A stretch of 64,000 nucleotides of DNA, taken from contig NW_009799104.1 in NCBI RefSeq assembly GCF_000213175.1, positions 487,559-551,558 of the forward strand, in the 5' to 3' direction. Positions 12,301 to 24,852 of the stretch are shown here, in pieces. The translations under genes and the position numbers were made by a program. Origin of the DNA: Neurospora tetrasperma FGSC 2508. Taxonomy: Eukaryota; Ascomycota; Sordariomycetes; Sordariales; Sordariaceae. Under the pieces are notes generated by a model. The model had not been told where the DNA came from and made no database searches. It saw nothing but the letters and a program-made list of their open reading frames with translations. Within the stretch, counting starts at the first letter, position 1, and every line of letters starts with the position of its first letter.

Positions 12301-15300
12301 CATCCATAGTAACATCCAGTAAACGGAAGGAACTGATCACCATCGGAATGATACCTACCTATGTTTCACCTTCCCGTACGAAATTCCGACTTTACAAATG
12401 GGGTAAAACATTGACATATCAACTTCGCGTTGTCAGAGAGACACATCCATTGAAACCGAGGAAACAGAAAAGTTTAAGTGGCAGACATAACCAAAATCAT
12501 TGCGAAAACCCCAAGTCAGACCTTGGTGTCGGTTATATACATGCAGCTGTAACGCCAAACCTTCCCCGCCGCTCGTATCGAAAGAAGGGGCGCAAGGCGA
12601 AACTGTCAACAGCTAGCTTTACTTGCCTCAAGATTCCTGCCGCTAGTCGTCAACATATTAAGTCCCCGATCTGATGATCGACCAGTTCGCCATGTTGTGT
12701 CCCCGTTATGATGGGTCCCCAGGGTCTGCGTCTGGTCTCCACCCCCGCATTCTTGACGTTGAACAACCTGGTCTGCGTGCGGTCTGGACCTCTGCTACGT
12801 GAACCACACTCACTACATACACTACACTACTACTACCGGGGACGTATAGTGTCATCGTGCCGCCAGAGGTCGTGCAATGTTATATGGTGTTTGGTACTTG
12901 TTGGTCTCACGGCATCTTGTGGTCGAGTATTGGGACTTCTTGACTGACTGACTGACTGACGTTGAAGTAGAGGTGTCAGTCATGCAAAAAAACAAAAACC
13001 CGTGTGCACGGAATCGGATACGGAGCGTGCAAGTGTGCTGCAGTCGGCTCTGCACATAGCCCTACGTCCGTATGTAAAGATACGTACATGGACACATGTG
13101 TGGTAGACATGTTAATCCTCTTGCACATGATGAAAACCATTCGGACAAAAAGCATCATTGTTTGGTACGAAAGGCAATGATCTCCGTATCCTATGACGGT
13201 TTCCCGGGGTAGAATGTTGATTCGGGTCGGCTACCAACACGTACATCACGCACCTCGCCGTCGTCTAGACCAAGAAAGACAGACAGCCAGCCAAAGGTAG
13301 ATTACAAGGCTGTAAAGGTACCTTACCTTACTTACACATATAGTACATGCATGCATGCTTCACCTGCAATGCTAGTCGGACACAAAACGCGGCGCGGACG
13401 TAGATATGTAGGTATGTACCATATATGCAGATACACGAGGAAAAACAAGCACATAGCCGAGATAGATCTAAGATCATGTCGCGATTATCCTACCTCACCA
13501 CACTACAAACCCAAAAACCAACCAAGCTGCAAAAATGCTACGGGGACGACATAACCGGCCGGCTTGTTTGTCTTACTTACCTACTTTTTTCCTACACGTA
13601 GAGAAGTATTCAATCGAGACCTATCACCGTCCCGAACTTCCAAACGATAAGCTCGGACCGATGGATAATTTGTTTCGTCCTATCTTCTTCGACTAGTGTA
13701 CTTTACTATATATTTTCGTTCGGCTATTCTGCAAATATATACATCAGGTCCTGTAATATCAGATATTAAAAAGGAAGTCACATCGGAACATACCGTACCG
13801 TACCTGACATGTACATGCTTTGCGAGCTTCCAACCGACCAATCGCAGTTTAGCGAATGTAAAAAAAAACGCAATATTCAAGAAGACAACGCGCCAAGAAT
13901 GAATCCTACACGTGCAAGTGTGTGGTTTCTTTCTGCACAAGCCAAGTCCCCCCGGGCCCCCGGACAACGCGCGTGATTGGGCCGAACGGAAACCTTCCGG
14001 CGGCGACAAGTGGATATAGAAGTAAGAAAAAGTCGGGCCGTCTCGAAACTTCATCGGATTCTTAGAAAGTTGCTGGCAGGACTGTCATAATCAATGTCCG
14101 ATAATCGACGGGCCGGCGGCGGGCGATGGATGGAAGCGAGCAAAAGGAAGTAGGAGGGCCAATGAGCACAGATTTAATAATTGGTAATTTGGCGATGTTA
14201 ACAGCGGAGTGGTAGACTTTCGCTAGCTGGTGTTGGAAGTGTTCGAGAAGTTCGCCATCTTATGGGTTAGTTTAGTGTTTCTGGGGTCTAGACTACCTAA
14301 CTTTCACAGGTCAAGCGAAGGCGAGTTTGATGCTAGTGCAGCTGAACGACTAAACAAGTGTATACGGCAATGACAAAAAAGGAATACCGAGCAATCGATG
14401 GGAAATGGGGATATCCAAAATCCGCGATAGGTGAACTCGTAGTGTAGCGTCCAAGGCATAGCCGGAAAAGGCAGCCAAGTCCGGGAATTTTCGGGCGTCT
14501 TAGCACTTTCCATCTCTTCTCCCGCGGTGGCTCCACTGCTTCTCCCGCGGTGTTCGGCGGTGTTGTTGCTCATGTCGCGAAATCGATAGTTTCCTTTGTA
14601 AGCACGCACTCCCGCCGCTTGCGAGAGTGTGTCCGTCCGTTGTTGTTGTTGTTGGCGGCGGCGGTATCCGACCAGCTGAGACCGGTGAGAGACTTCCGGG
14701 CCATGTTGTCCGACGGATGCTGCATGTGCTCCGCAGTTAGTCCGTCCGTAAATCCAGACACTCACATTTTCACAATCCACTTCTTTTTTTTCCCGGCCTT
14801 CCTTCGGCGGCCTCTCGGCGCAAGACCTTACCGGGACACTCCACCACGGCCCCACACCACGCCGCACCATGTCCTCCGTACAGGTCCATATGCGGCATTC
14901 TCCGCCCCCCCAGTGAGCCCACGCAACCTCTGATCTTCCACTTCCGTCTTGGCCGAGGGCGAAGGCAACGCCAGTGCAGCTGACAAGCGAGATAGCGACA
15001 GGTGCTCACTGGTGACAGACGGACCGACGGTCTGCACAGAGTTTTGTGTTTTGTGTGTGTGGTGGTGTGGCTGCCCAATGCAACGTCCAGGGACCACCGA
15101 CTGTCTCAGACAGGCAAACAAGGAACTGTTGATCTCTGGTTTTTTTTTTTCGGGCCTTTTTGCCGAGTTGCATGCCGAGCTGGGATTTGCAGCTTTCTCG
15201 CCAGGAACCAACGCCCTGGACCTGGGAGATGAGGTGACAGATTATCAATTCCTGTCGAGGGGTTGGTTGGTTGGTTTGTACCTGTATTGGTACAACATAT

Positions 15301-15600
15301 CACGCAAGCGAACTGCTATGATCATCACGTTGCTGTGAAAACTTTTATTTCCCTCTGCAGGTCACGTCCCTGAATTGCGGCTGCCTGCGAGTCCAGTTGC
15401 GGCTGTCATGCAATTTGACATTGCGGCACTGATCTGGCTAGTGTGTAGATACTGTACAGTAGTTTACTGCATTGGCGATTTCCATCCATAATAATGTTCC
15501 ATGGTGACCTTGTAGACGCCAAAAAGAATCCGATCCAGAGATTCGGTAACATCAACCGCCGGTTAAATTCATTAGGAAGACCTGGACCTGGCTGGTATCG

Positions 15601-15638
15601 CGGCATCGCGGCTGCTGCGCGGCATCGCGGCTGCTGCG
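15601..15638. repeat. Perfect tandem duplication of a 19-bp unit
   Basis: The unit CGGCATCGCGGCTGCTGCG occurs twice head to tail with no mismatch. It is followed by the first bases of a third copy and preceded by a partial copy (ATCGCGGCATCG). It lies in non-coding DNA. Confidence 0.9.
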
Positions 15639-18600
15639 CGGCTAGCAAAGCGCAATGCCACAAACAGGCTGTGTTCACGCGGTGTACTCACGCGACTCTG
15701 TTTGGATACACTACACTACACTAGAGTTGACACGACAACGGATGGAGCACTATGGAGGAGTGAAAGGGCAACACGTGGGTGGAATACGCGACGGTAAGTG
15801 GCCGGCCGTTTGGGAGGGCGATCCAAAGGCCAAGGTATCCAAGTCTTTGTAAGGCATTTTTCTTGTTGATGTCCTCCGCTGCCAGGGCGATGGGGAGAGG
15901 GAAAAGTGGGATGATTCCGGGGTTTCGGTGGAACTGTGGGTTGTAACTTACGACTTGCTGCTGAAGTCTGAGACTTTGCAATGTTAATAATTTATCGAAA
16001 AACTTAAGAAAAAAAAACAAAAAAGATAAAAAAAAAGTAAGAATTCGCCCGAATCCCTTCAACTCCATGGCATGAATTCCACTTTTGCTCAACGGCACAT
16101 GGACACCTTGCTCCGTTTTGACACTCAGATGACATTCAGCCAAACAGAGCCTAAGAGCACGGCAATATCCGTCTGACACCAAAACCATCCGTTTAATAGT
16201 GGAAACTACCAAATCCGTCGTTTTAACACTCGCAATATGAGACATCACCATCGTTCGCAGAGGAATCATTCCGCTGTGACATTCGCAAGCATTTCAGGTT
16301 TTGCTGGTGCGAGGCAGGCCGAATTAATTCCATTATAATACGAAGTTTAATTCCGTGGAACATGTTTCGAGCGAGCGCCCAAAGAAAAGAGAGAAATTAC
16401 AAAAAACGAGCCTGACGAAAGTGGAGACGGGTAACCTTCAAAAAGACGCAGCAGTGTCGTGGCACGTGAGACCCCTTCCTCGGTACGTATTTTGTCAGTT
16501 GAGGCTGAGTGAGATGCGACACGGCCTGGAAGCCTAGGCAGCGCCGGCTGTGACTTGTGAGGTTCTCGCCGAGAGTCGGGAACGATCTCGACTTTTTCTG
16601 CTGTCCATGTCTTGGGGAATTATGTTTACCCCAAGCGCCCTACACCACTTGCTCGAATAAGCTCACAAGATCTACAAGGCTAAGATCTAACAAAGTGCCC
16701 AACAGTCTGGTAAGCAAAGCATCTGATACGCGCAGGCAAACGCGACCCTCTCGAACGGGCAAAGGTCAAAAAAAGATGGGGACCTGAGGGACCCTACACT
16801 AAGAATGTTGGCAAGTGTGCCACATGACGCACTACCCTTGGACTCTGAATCGCGTCAATTCCCACCCTCTTGTCTCCCCGGAATTGAGGCTTACATACGG
16901 CGATTCCAAGATGGCGTTGTGGCTCGTGGGAGATGAGGCCGTGGATTACATAGCCTGCTATGGAGTCCTTTCAGAGTACACTACAGCCGAAACGGCACCG
17001 GCGGTTCAAGAAATTGCGTTCCTCATCTGAAGTCATCCCTAGTCAGTCATTTGACGATATATGTTTTCGGTCACGAGGTAGTCCGGGCCAAGCATGGGAG
17101 TTGCCACCGTTTAGCAGATTTCATCCAAACTCCCATGTCGGCGTCGGCAGTTGTGGGAGATGGAAAATGTTTAAAATGCCATGCACTATCTTACCTAGGA
17201 ATTGTTGTGGCGGCATCAACCTCCAAGACAGACCCCGTTTCGTCGAGGCCTCCGTCACCATTTTACACCCGGCGCCGTGACAGACGCGCCCTCCGCGCCC
17301 CGCATGAGCTTCAAGCCAACCCCGCGCTCAAACCGGAGGCCCGACTGGAGACCCCGCAAATCTTGCACATCAGATCCCTCCCCCCGCCCCGTGATTTTTG
17401 TGATTTTTTTTGTGATTTGCATCTTACGATAATGCCGTGTCGAGGATCCATTGTCGTGGAGAACTTTGAATTTAATTTGGCCGTGGCTCCCCTGTTTTGC
17501 ATGGCTAGCATGCGTATCTGATGAAGCCACACGCTGGAGCCTGTGGGCTAGGGCTGGGGATCACTAACAGATATGTCTCAATTATAAGTCTGAAGCTGTT
17601 AGTACTACTGTAGATGATGCCGTGGGGAGGCAGGGTGGACCCGCCGCCTGCCTTGTCAGAATCTGATCTGTAAGCAGAGCCCGGTAACCCCTCATCACCG
17701 AGTCAATGCAAGACGAACCATCGTGACCATTGCAACTTCGCATCCCGAGCTTTCCCGTGGCAGAACACCTTGACGGCCAAATACGTGTCCAGCTACTGGT
17801 CGCCGGCGGCGATGAAGTCGCAACCGGCTACGGATCATGGTTCTCGAGACTCTCCCCGCAGCAACCCGTCATCGCTCTCCCGTGGTCGTCGGGCATCCAC
17901 AGCACAGCAGGCCAGCAGGCAACTTTTCTAGGCCGAGAACAGAGCTTCAGGCGGACATCACGACCATGTTCAAGGTCACGCGACGTCTTTCTGTCCACTT
18001 GCTCAGCCTCCTTGCCCTGCTCTGGACACTCGGTACGCCTGTCTTGAAACGCCGTGATGGTTACCGGCGGCGAATATCAGCACTACACAAGCACGGCCAC
18101 GAACATCACAGGTCTTTTTCATGCATGGTTCCAACTTCCAAGGTCCCTTTTCAAGCAAGCTCGCCACGACCTGTTGTCGGAAGTTCTCGTGATGAGTTGG
18201 GCAACAAAAGGGTCCATCCCCGTTCCCACCAACATGGAAAGCCAGGTGGACGCTTGGTAGAACGGTCCGAACGGTGGGGATGGGAGCGAGTAAGGTAAGT
18301 TCTGTCTCGGTGAAATAGTGGACGACCACAAAATAATCGGTAAAATTTCCGATTTTATCTTTGGCTCTTATTTTCATCGGAATACTTCAACCAAGTGGAG
18401 TTCTTAACCCTCCGTTGCGGCGTTCCCTGGTCCGGTCACGGTCGGCGGGTCGGATGGTCGTCGTTGACCCGCAAAGAACGGCGCGGGCATCACGGGACGG
18501 GCCCCGGGGGTGACATTCGGCTACGCGCCGGTCCCTAGCTCATCCATCATCTGACAACCACACACCACCACAACCACCCACCCACAGTTGCTAGGTAGTC

Positions 18601-18945
18601 TAGACGTTAGACAGTTGTCTATTTCTATCACTTCTCAGATCGCCGTGCTGACGGAGGGAACAAACAAGTTCCTGAAGATCTTTTCTTACAGGTACTCGCC
18701 CACCACAAGTACAGCATCTCAACGGTCTCCTTCGCTCAGTCTCACCGGGCCCTTGGACACGGCGGACAGCGAGTGGAAGCAAATTGCAATTACTTGATGA
18801 TCATGTACTTGCTGTCTCACCTTGGGAATCATCCAATGCCTAGCTCGCCAGTTGACTTTTTGATCACAATTCAGAAAAGTTAGACTCGGGATGAGACGCT
18901 GACAGCCGTCCCGCCGTGTTTTTCCGAAATTATCATGTCATTGCC

Positions 18946-18962
18946 CACACACACACACACAC
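18946..18962. repeat. CA dinucleotide tract
   Basis: Uninterrupted CA run of about 17 bases in the gene-poor stretch. No gene is associated. Confidence 0.85.
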
Positions 18963-21438
18963 TGTTGCCGTCTCGATGTGTATCTCAACCTCAGGAAAGC
19001 CTTATTTTTGCAGACTCTTGCTGGTCATGAGGCCTTCGTTAGTCGCGCCACGTCGACAAACATCTTCACGTTCCCCTCACGGGGAGAAGTCTCATGCTGT
19101 GACAAAGCGTGGGAGAAGTAAATTGCTGGCATAACTCGCATGCAGTGAGGTACAGTGCTGCAACTCACCCAAGAAGAAAATCAAATCCCCCCCAAAAGAG
19201 AGCGAAATACACATTACATACCAATCCCCGACGTTGCAGCATCTGATTGACGTCTCTCCTCTGATGGAGATCACTACGACTCAAGTCCCTACCTGCATTA
19301 ATTCTCGCTGGCCATACATTAGTAAGGTATCATTAGGTACGATCCACGCTGAAGGATTCAAATCAATTGCCGAATCTCATTCTAGGCGCCTAAACTAACG
19401 AAACGGAACACCGGTAAGTGGTCCCTTGATATCTGTCAAAAGAAAAACCTCCCAAGAAAAAAAGAAAATACTCCAAGTCACGCACACAGAATCATCAACG
19501 AGTAGGCTTTCCCCGTTGCCGCTCAATATAGCCGATGCAAGAAGGGGCTTACGTGGGCATGGGCATGTGATGGTCCCCTAAACCAGACAGACAGACCCTT
19601 TACACTAAGACCCTGGTTCCTCTTCGTCTCCGCTGATGAACATAAGTGTAAGTATTGATTGGAGACTTTCAGCCCTATCAGAATATCGGAATCCTCTTTT
19701 CCATTTTACATACCTACGGTCTACACATTGTTGTGGTGTAACTGGCTACATCGACTAGCTACCTAATGACTCGAAGACAAAATGTCTACCTCCTCCAGGC
19801 AGCATCGCGTACTACTTGCTTTGAGCTGTTTGGGTTCAAGTGAGTCGTAACGGACATTTTATCAGACTCATTTCAGGCACCCTCAAAGGAAATTGTCCAT
19901 ACACTTATCCTTACCTTGCAGGTTACCTATCTTCAACTGAGGTGATGTACCTCCTATCAACTCCACGCATGGAAGTTACCAGTGCGGGGGGCGCCACCTC
20001 GCGAGAACCTTACTTTCTTAGGTAGGTAGGTAGCTAGCTGTGCCTCGGATCTCTAGCAGGTGAACTCTAGGCACACGCCCCGTTATACCAAAACCGTACC
20101 AATCGTAGCGCCAAAGTTTTCATCGCTTCCATGTTTTCTTTTCTTTTTTTCTCGCTGTTCAGGTATGACCAGGAGCCGGTGGGCGCGAACATCGCTAATT
20201 TAGCGCTGACTGCGTCTCTCGTGCGTGCCTGCCTGCGTGTGATCTTGAAGAATCTTTAAGAGTCTTCTTCAGGGTCCGAGACAAATATCCTTACTAGAGT
20301 GTGTGTGATATGTCTCAGTTAACACATCCCCTCAGCACAACCCCTCGGACCACTTCTAGATGCATTGGTTTCCGTGTTCGGAATACCCTACTTTACCTAC
20401 TGAACCTTCGCGTGCAAGGCTACGCTACGCTAGGTATTCCTACCTCTAGGTAAGGAAACTATTTTCTATCGCTTAGAGAGGTGGTGTCTGGGCATAAAAC
20501 AGGACCCTTGAAAACCGCCGGCGGCTGGCGCGTGTAATAAAGTGAAAGTGAAAGTGATGGTGGTTTGCCCCTGAATTGTTGACTGGGTTGGTCCTGGTGA
20601 TCAGATGTGATATATCATGAAGGTGGTCACGATGTTAGTTGGGTAGGTAGTCTGGTAGTCTGGTATGTGTGCGTAGGTCGCTAAGTACGGTAGTAGAAAG
20701 CCAAGCGCTCCGCCGACACTGTAGCGATTCCGGGGATTATTCTAGACCTAGTGTAATGCTTGTCTCAGGGTCTGATGTTTGTTTGTTCAGCGATTTGTTC
20801 ACGATGCTGAAAGTAAGGCGAACCCGGGGATGGAATACGAAAACCGTTCGAGGAAATGCTACTAACGTACCGTCAGTAACGGAGTCGACATCTTCCAGAT
20901 GCACATGGCGTATTATTACATTGAAACTGAATTTACAACTCGATTTTGTTTACAAGCCCAGTTAGTTACCTGTCCTATGATGCGGTGCCTTCCTTTTCTG
21001 AGTCTACCCTACCTAATCCCGTACGCTTGGCTACAAGCTCAACCACTGCTTCTCTTTCTAGGTACCTAGAGGCAACCACAAGTACCTACCTAGGTATATT
21101 CTCGGGGCTTACCCATATCCTCCTCCGTATACACTGTAAAACATCTGTCTATACCCCAACTCTTCTTCGTCCACGTTCTTTAATCACCCGTGCTTTGACT
21201 GGTTGCGCGCCGAGTAGTACCTGTGTTAACCTGTGTTTGACCTGTGCCACGGGAGGAAGCCGGTGAAGGAGTCAAGTGGACGGTCTTTGGAAGGTGCTAC
21301 AGACATGCGGATACGATTTTGTGCTATCGTCTACCTACGATGAAGCACGAAAAAGACAGAGGAAACATTGAACTCAGCAACGGCGTAAAGTAACGCAGTG
21401 GTAGAGGTGACGGGGGGGACGAGAGCTTCACTTGACAT

Positions 21439-21465
21439 GTTTGTGTTTGTGTTTGTGTTTGTGTT
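21439..21465. repeat. TGTTTG hexanucleotide tract
   Basis: About four and a half TGTTTG units in tandem (27 bases) in non-coding DNA. Confidence 0.85.
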
Positions 21466-21900
21466 GCTGCTCTGTGTTTAGCTAGTACCTCTAGAATAGG
21501 TATTTGATGGAATTGTGGGAAAACGTGGGGGGGAAAGGACTTGGGGGCAGAGATTTAGGTACTGTAACATTCATTCGAGGGTCCAAGGCTCATTCAATAC
21601 ACCCAGGCCTGGCCTTTTCTCGGAGTTGGATAAGTCAGGTATTCTTCGATAAGGGATAAAATGCCCAATTAATTTCCCATTATATCTCATGAACAATTAT
21701 CAAGGTACTGGGCTCCTATCCAAGTGCCTACAGTGTACCTCTGAGAGATGTACCTACCTGACCAGCTACCCCGCGCCGCCTCACTCGCGATGCTACCTCC
21801 AGGACAAGGCAACAGCCAGTCGTTCGGCGCGCTGACATATATTATAACTTTTCAGCACTGCTACGCTGACATCTTTTTTTTATGGCCCGCCCCGCGTCAG

Positions 21901-24850
21901 AGTCGTTCCGCACCCCCGCGGGGGCATAGCACATAACCCTGGCACGCCTGGCTCGCCTAGAAACGGGACAACAGAATAACGGAGTGAGGCACAGCTGCTC
22001 TGAATAGAGTCATGTGCCCACCGTGGAGAAGTTCCAGATGTTTGATGGTCTGTTTTGGGAGTGATACCGAGCCCTTCCTCATGGGTGGTGATCGCGGGAT
22101 TGATGTTGATGAAACGGCCGAGTCTGTCGCTTTGTCCCAGAAAAGGGTAGGAGCTCGTAGCTGAGTACCCTGAGGTGATCCAGGTTGGTCGCCGATCCAG
22201 GGAGCTGATCTTCTCATCACTTTATTTCCTGCGCTTGGCGTTGGTTAATGTTGCTGTGACAACTCCCGCCGACTGCGACTCCTTGCCAGTGAGCCGGACA
22301 AGGTACAAACAAGGCGGCGTTAGGTTGCCTGATCAGGAAGGCTGAAAAGGCTGTCCTGGGAAGGGCACAACGCGAGCAGCGCCCTGAACTTTAGCCAAGC
22401 GACCTACCGTTAGAGGATGTCACAGCCGCGTGTAACCATGAGCCCGAGCCCTTCCCCCGGAGATTCTCATGCATCCCGGCCGATAGTATCAAGTCGTTTG
22501 CCCATAGGTAGCTGGCGGTCAGGTATGCCCGGCGAGCACGTGCGAGGGGAAGCTCTCCTCTTTGGCCTCTTTACGCCCTCAAAGTATTAGCGAAGGTTAG
22601 TATAAACTCAAGGCAACCTTAGAAACAGGGCCGCTCTACTGCTGTTGCTGTCGAAGTTTACCCAATGCCTCGCTTATCAAAATTTGCCACCCCCCCTTTT
22701 GTCAGTTCATGCCACTGGAGCACCAACAAGACTCACGACGTAACCGCCGCGTGGGACGGAGGTTTCCACGGGAGGGATAGGATGCGGCTCAGCAGGAGTT
22801 GTGATCTCAGGTGACTGCTCATTTTCATGCTGGTTGCCGCGCTGTGCTCTTTTGGCCTCACCGTGTGCGTTTGGTCGAGATCTGAGCATTGGGTTCTGGC
22901 TTGAGGTTCTCCGAGGTAGTTCCAGTGTGGTTGTTGCTGGTTGGCAAGTCGAAAACTTCCATGGAAAAGTGAGGTGATTTCGAGGAAACATTCCATGTTT
23001 CGGTGATACGCTGCGAAGATATGCCATGAGCGTATTTTACTACCTGGAATACACCAACGTACAGTTTGGGTAAGTTTCGGCCACCAGAGTAGGAACAATT
23101 GTCCTGATGATCGGGTTAGGGTTAATGGAGGATACTAACCTTCACCACTTCGGGCATTTTCCATCAAAAGAAATCAAGGCCAGTACCTGCCCGAAAGATA
23201 AGTATATGATACAGCGCAATCAGAAGGATCAGTTATGAGTCAGCGGCTCATTATCTGACTCCAACTACCGACGGCAACGAGATGCGCCGACAATGCATGA
23301 TCGCTTCCCCGGATGAGATGATGACCACCCTCCTGCTCGGTGCTGACGGATAGGTGAGCCGCGCCGTGCCATCGTTACCGCCTGACTGTTGTTAATGTGA
23401 CCCAGAGCGGGTGGTGATGTTCTCAGGGTTTGATGAACTGCCTTGAAGGGTGATGGGATTTGAAAGGAACAGGCTCACCACTTTGCCCTCCCGCTGGCAT
23501 GACGGTCGTCGTTTGGGAGGGCCGAAACGAGATGACTCTTGTCATCTGGTCTGCCGCACAAAGGAAGCCTACAGTACTTGCCTACTTACCCTGGCCTTGG
23601 GATACAGAAAGGCTGGTCTGGTAATAGTGGTCTACACTCAGAGACCCTACCGGTACTCTGTCTGTAAGAGGTGGAAGATCATTTGGCGATCATGCGTCCA
23701 TGAGACCATCTCCAGACACTGGCTCGATTGATTCTCTGGTTTATTTCTCTCAGATCTTGAATAAGAACCAATCGAGAAGAACATGACATCGCACGCGTGA
23801 TGGTCCCCATCGAATTGATGTTATGGTACATCCGTTGGTGGCGAAAGTGCCGAGCTGAAACGGAGGCCATCGAGGTACAGAGGCTGAATGTTTGCGAGAT
23901 AAAATGGGTGAATTTAATTATAAACTTTCTATCACCATGTATAATGACTCGAAGGACGGTAGGTAGGCTGGCTTGACGGGCCGATTACTACTTCTCCTGC
24001 TTCGCCTCCAGGTCGGTGAGGTACACTAAAGACACCGACTGGTAAGAAGAGAAGTTCGGGAGGTTCCAGGCCCAGACCGCCTATGATGTCAGCTCGCACA
24101 GGCCGCAACTGCGAACAGCTGGGGTTTTAGCGGGGCGTGAGGGGAACTGTGGGGGTTCTGTCACTTGTCACTTCACCTTCATCCCACCAAAATCTCCTCC
24201 GATGCGGCAATCAGCTTACCCCTGACCAACCTTTTGGAGTTTATTTACACCACGTTTTGATATTAAGATATTTCATGTCGCGGAAGAGCGACGAATCACA
24301 TTCAAATTCCCCAAGAAATAGGAATTGCTTGTTGCTAATAGGAAAGAAAATTCAAGAAAATACCCCTCATTGAGATCCATTGCTGAGAAGGAAGGGAGGC
24401 AAGAACGTCACGGTGCACCTCGCGCTAAGCATGTACCTACCCGATGTAAGGAAGGGTGAGAGGCTGCTCCTGCTTTGGCTGAGCTGGAACGCAATTTTCG
24501 ATTGAAAACTTTGGGTTTGAATGCTAAATTCTTTGATTTCCGGGAATTATCGCCAATTAACATGCAGTGCTTGTGAGTTTTCTTTTTCCCAGCTTCCATC
24601 CCCGTATTCGTTGCGCCTCACCAATTACCCGCACAGTATTTCCAGGCACCTCCGTTTCTTGTGCGCCGGCGATGCTGATACAAGACAAGTACTACAACCA
24701 AGACATGTCATCACGAGGTCGTTTTACCACAAATACGCATGGCTCTTGAGGTTGCTTGGGCTGACGGACCTCGACTGATCTGGGGAGACACCATCAGCCC
24801 TAATGACGACTAAATCCAATGTTAGTGTCCACCATCTCGGCCGCGAGCGT
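21901..24850. other. Gene-poor region with weak coding-like patches
   Basis: On the minus strand, 22707-23040 has a hydrophilic, Pro/Glu/Arg-rich frame of the kind seen in disordered fungal protein segments. The stretch 21957-22220 (-) is similar. Neither has a convincing start, splice partners or a motif, so they are not called as genes. They may be eroded flanks of the remnant at 24.85-26.3 kb. A telomere-like string, GGGTTAGGGTTAA, lies at about 23113-23125. Confidence 0.3.
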
Positions 24851-24852
24851 AA

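Larger units (their letters stand above)
10001..21900. other. Gene-poor region, no gene recognised
   Basis: No open frame here shows a recognisable domain. The longest are 234 codons (11611-12315, -), 188 codons (14304-14870, -) and 158 codons (10664-11140, +). All have atypical composition and overlap competing frames. Recurrent TAGGTA/TACCTA strings are conspicuous, for example 11608-11670, 13313-13420, 20018-20035, 20430-20460 and 21055-21100. Simple repeats include a CA run at 18946-18962 and a TGTTTG run at 21439-21465. Non-coding transcripts cannot be excluded. Confidence 0.4.

Noticed and set aside
11611-12315. 234-codon open frame (-)
   Set aside because: No domain or protein-like periodicity, competing frames on both strands, and it includes TAGGTA repeats at its end.
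14304-14870. 188-codon open frame (-) with a Gln run
   Set aside because: The Gln run is the antisense of a (TTG) simple repeat; the rest is composition-driven and has no motif.
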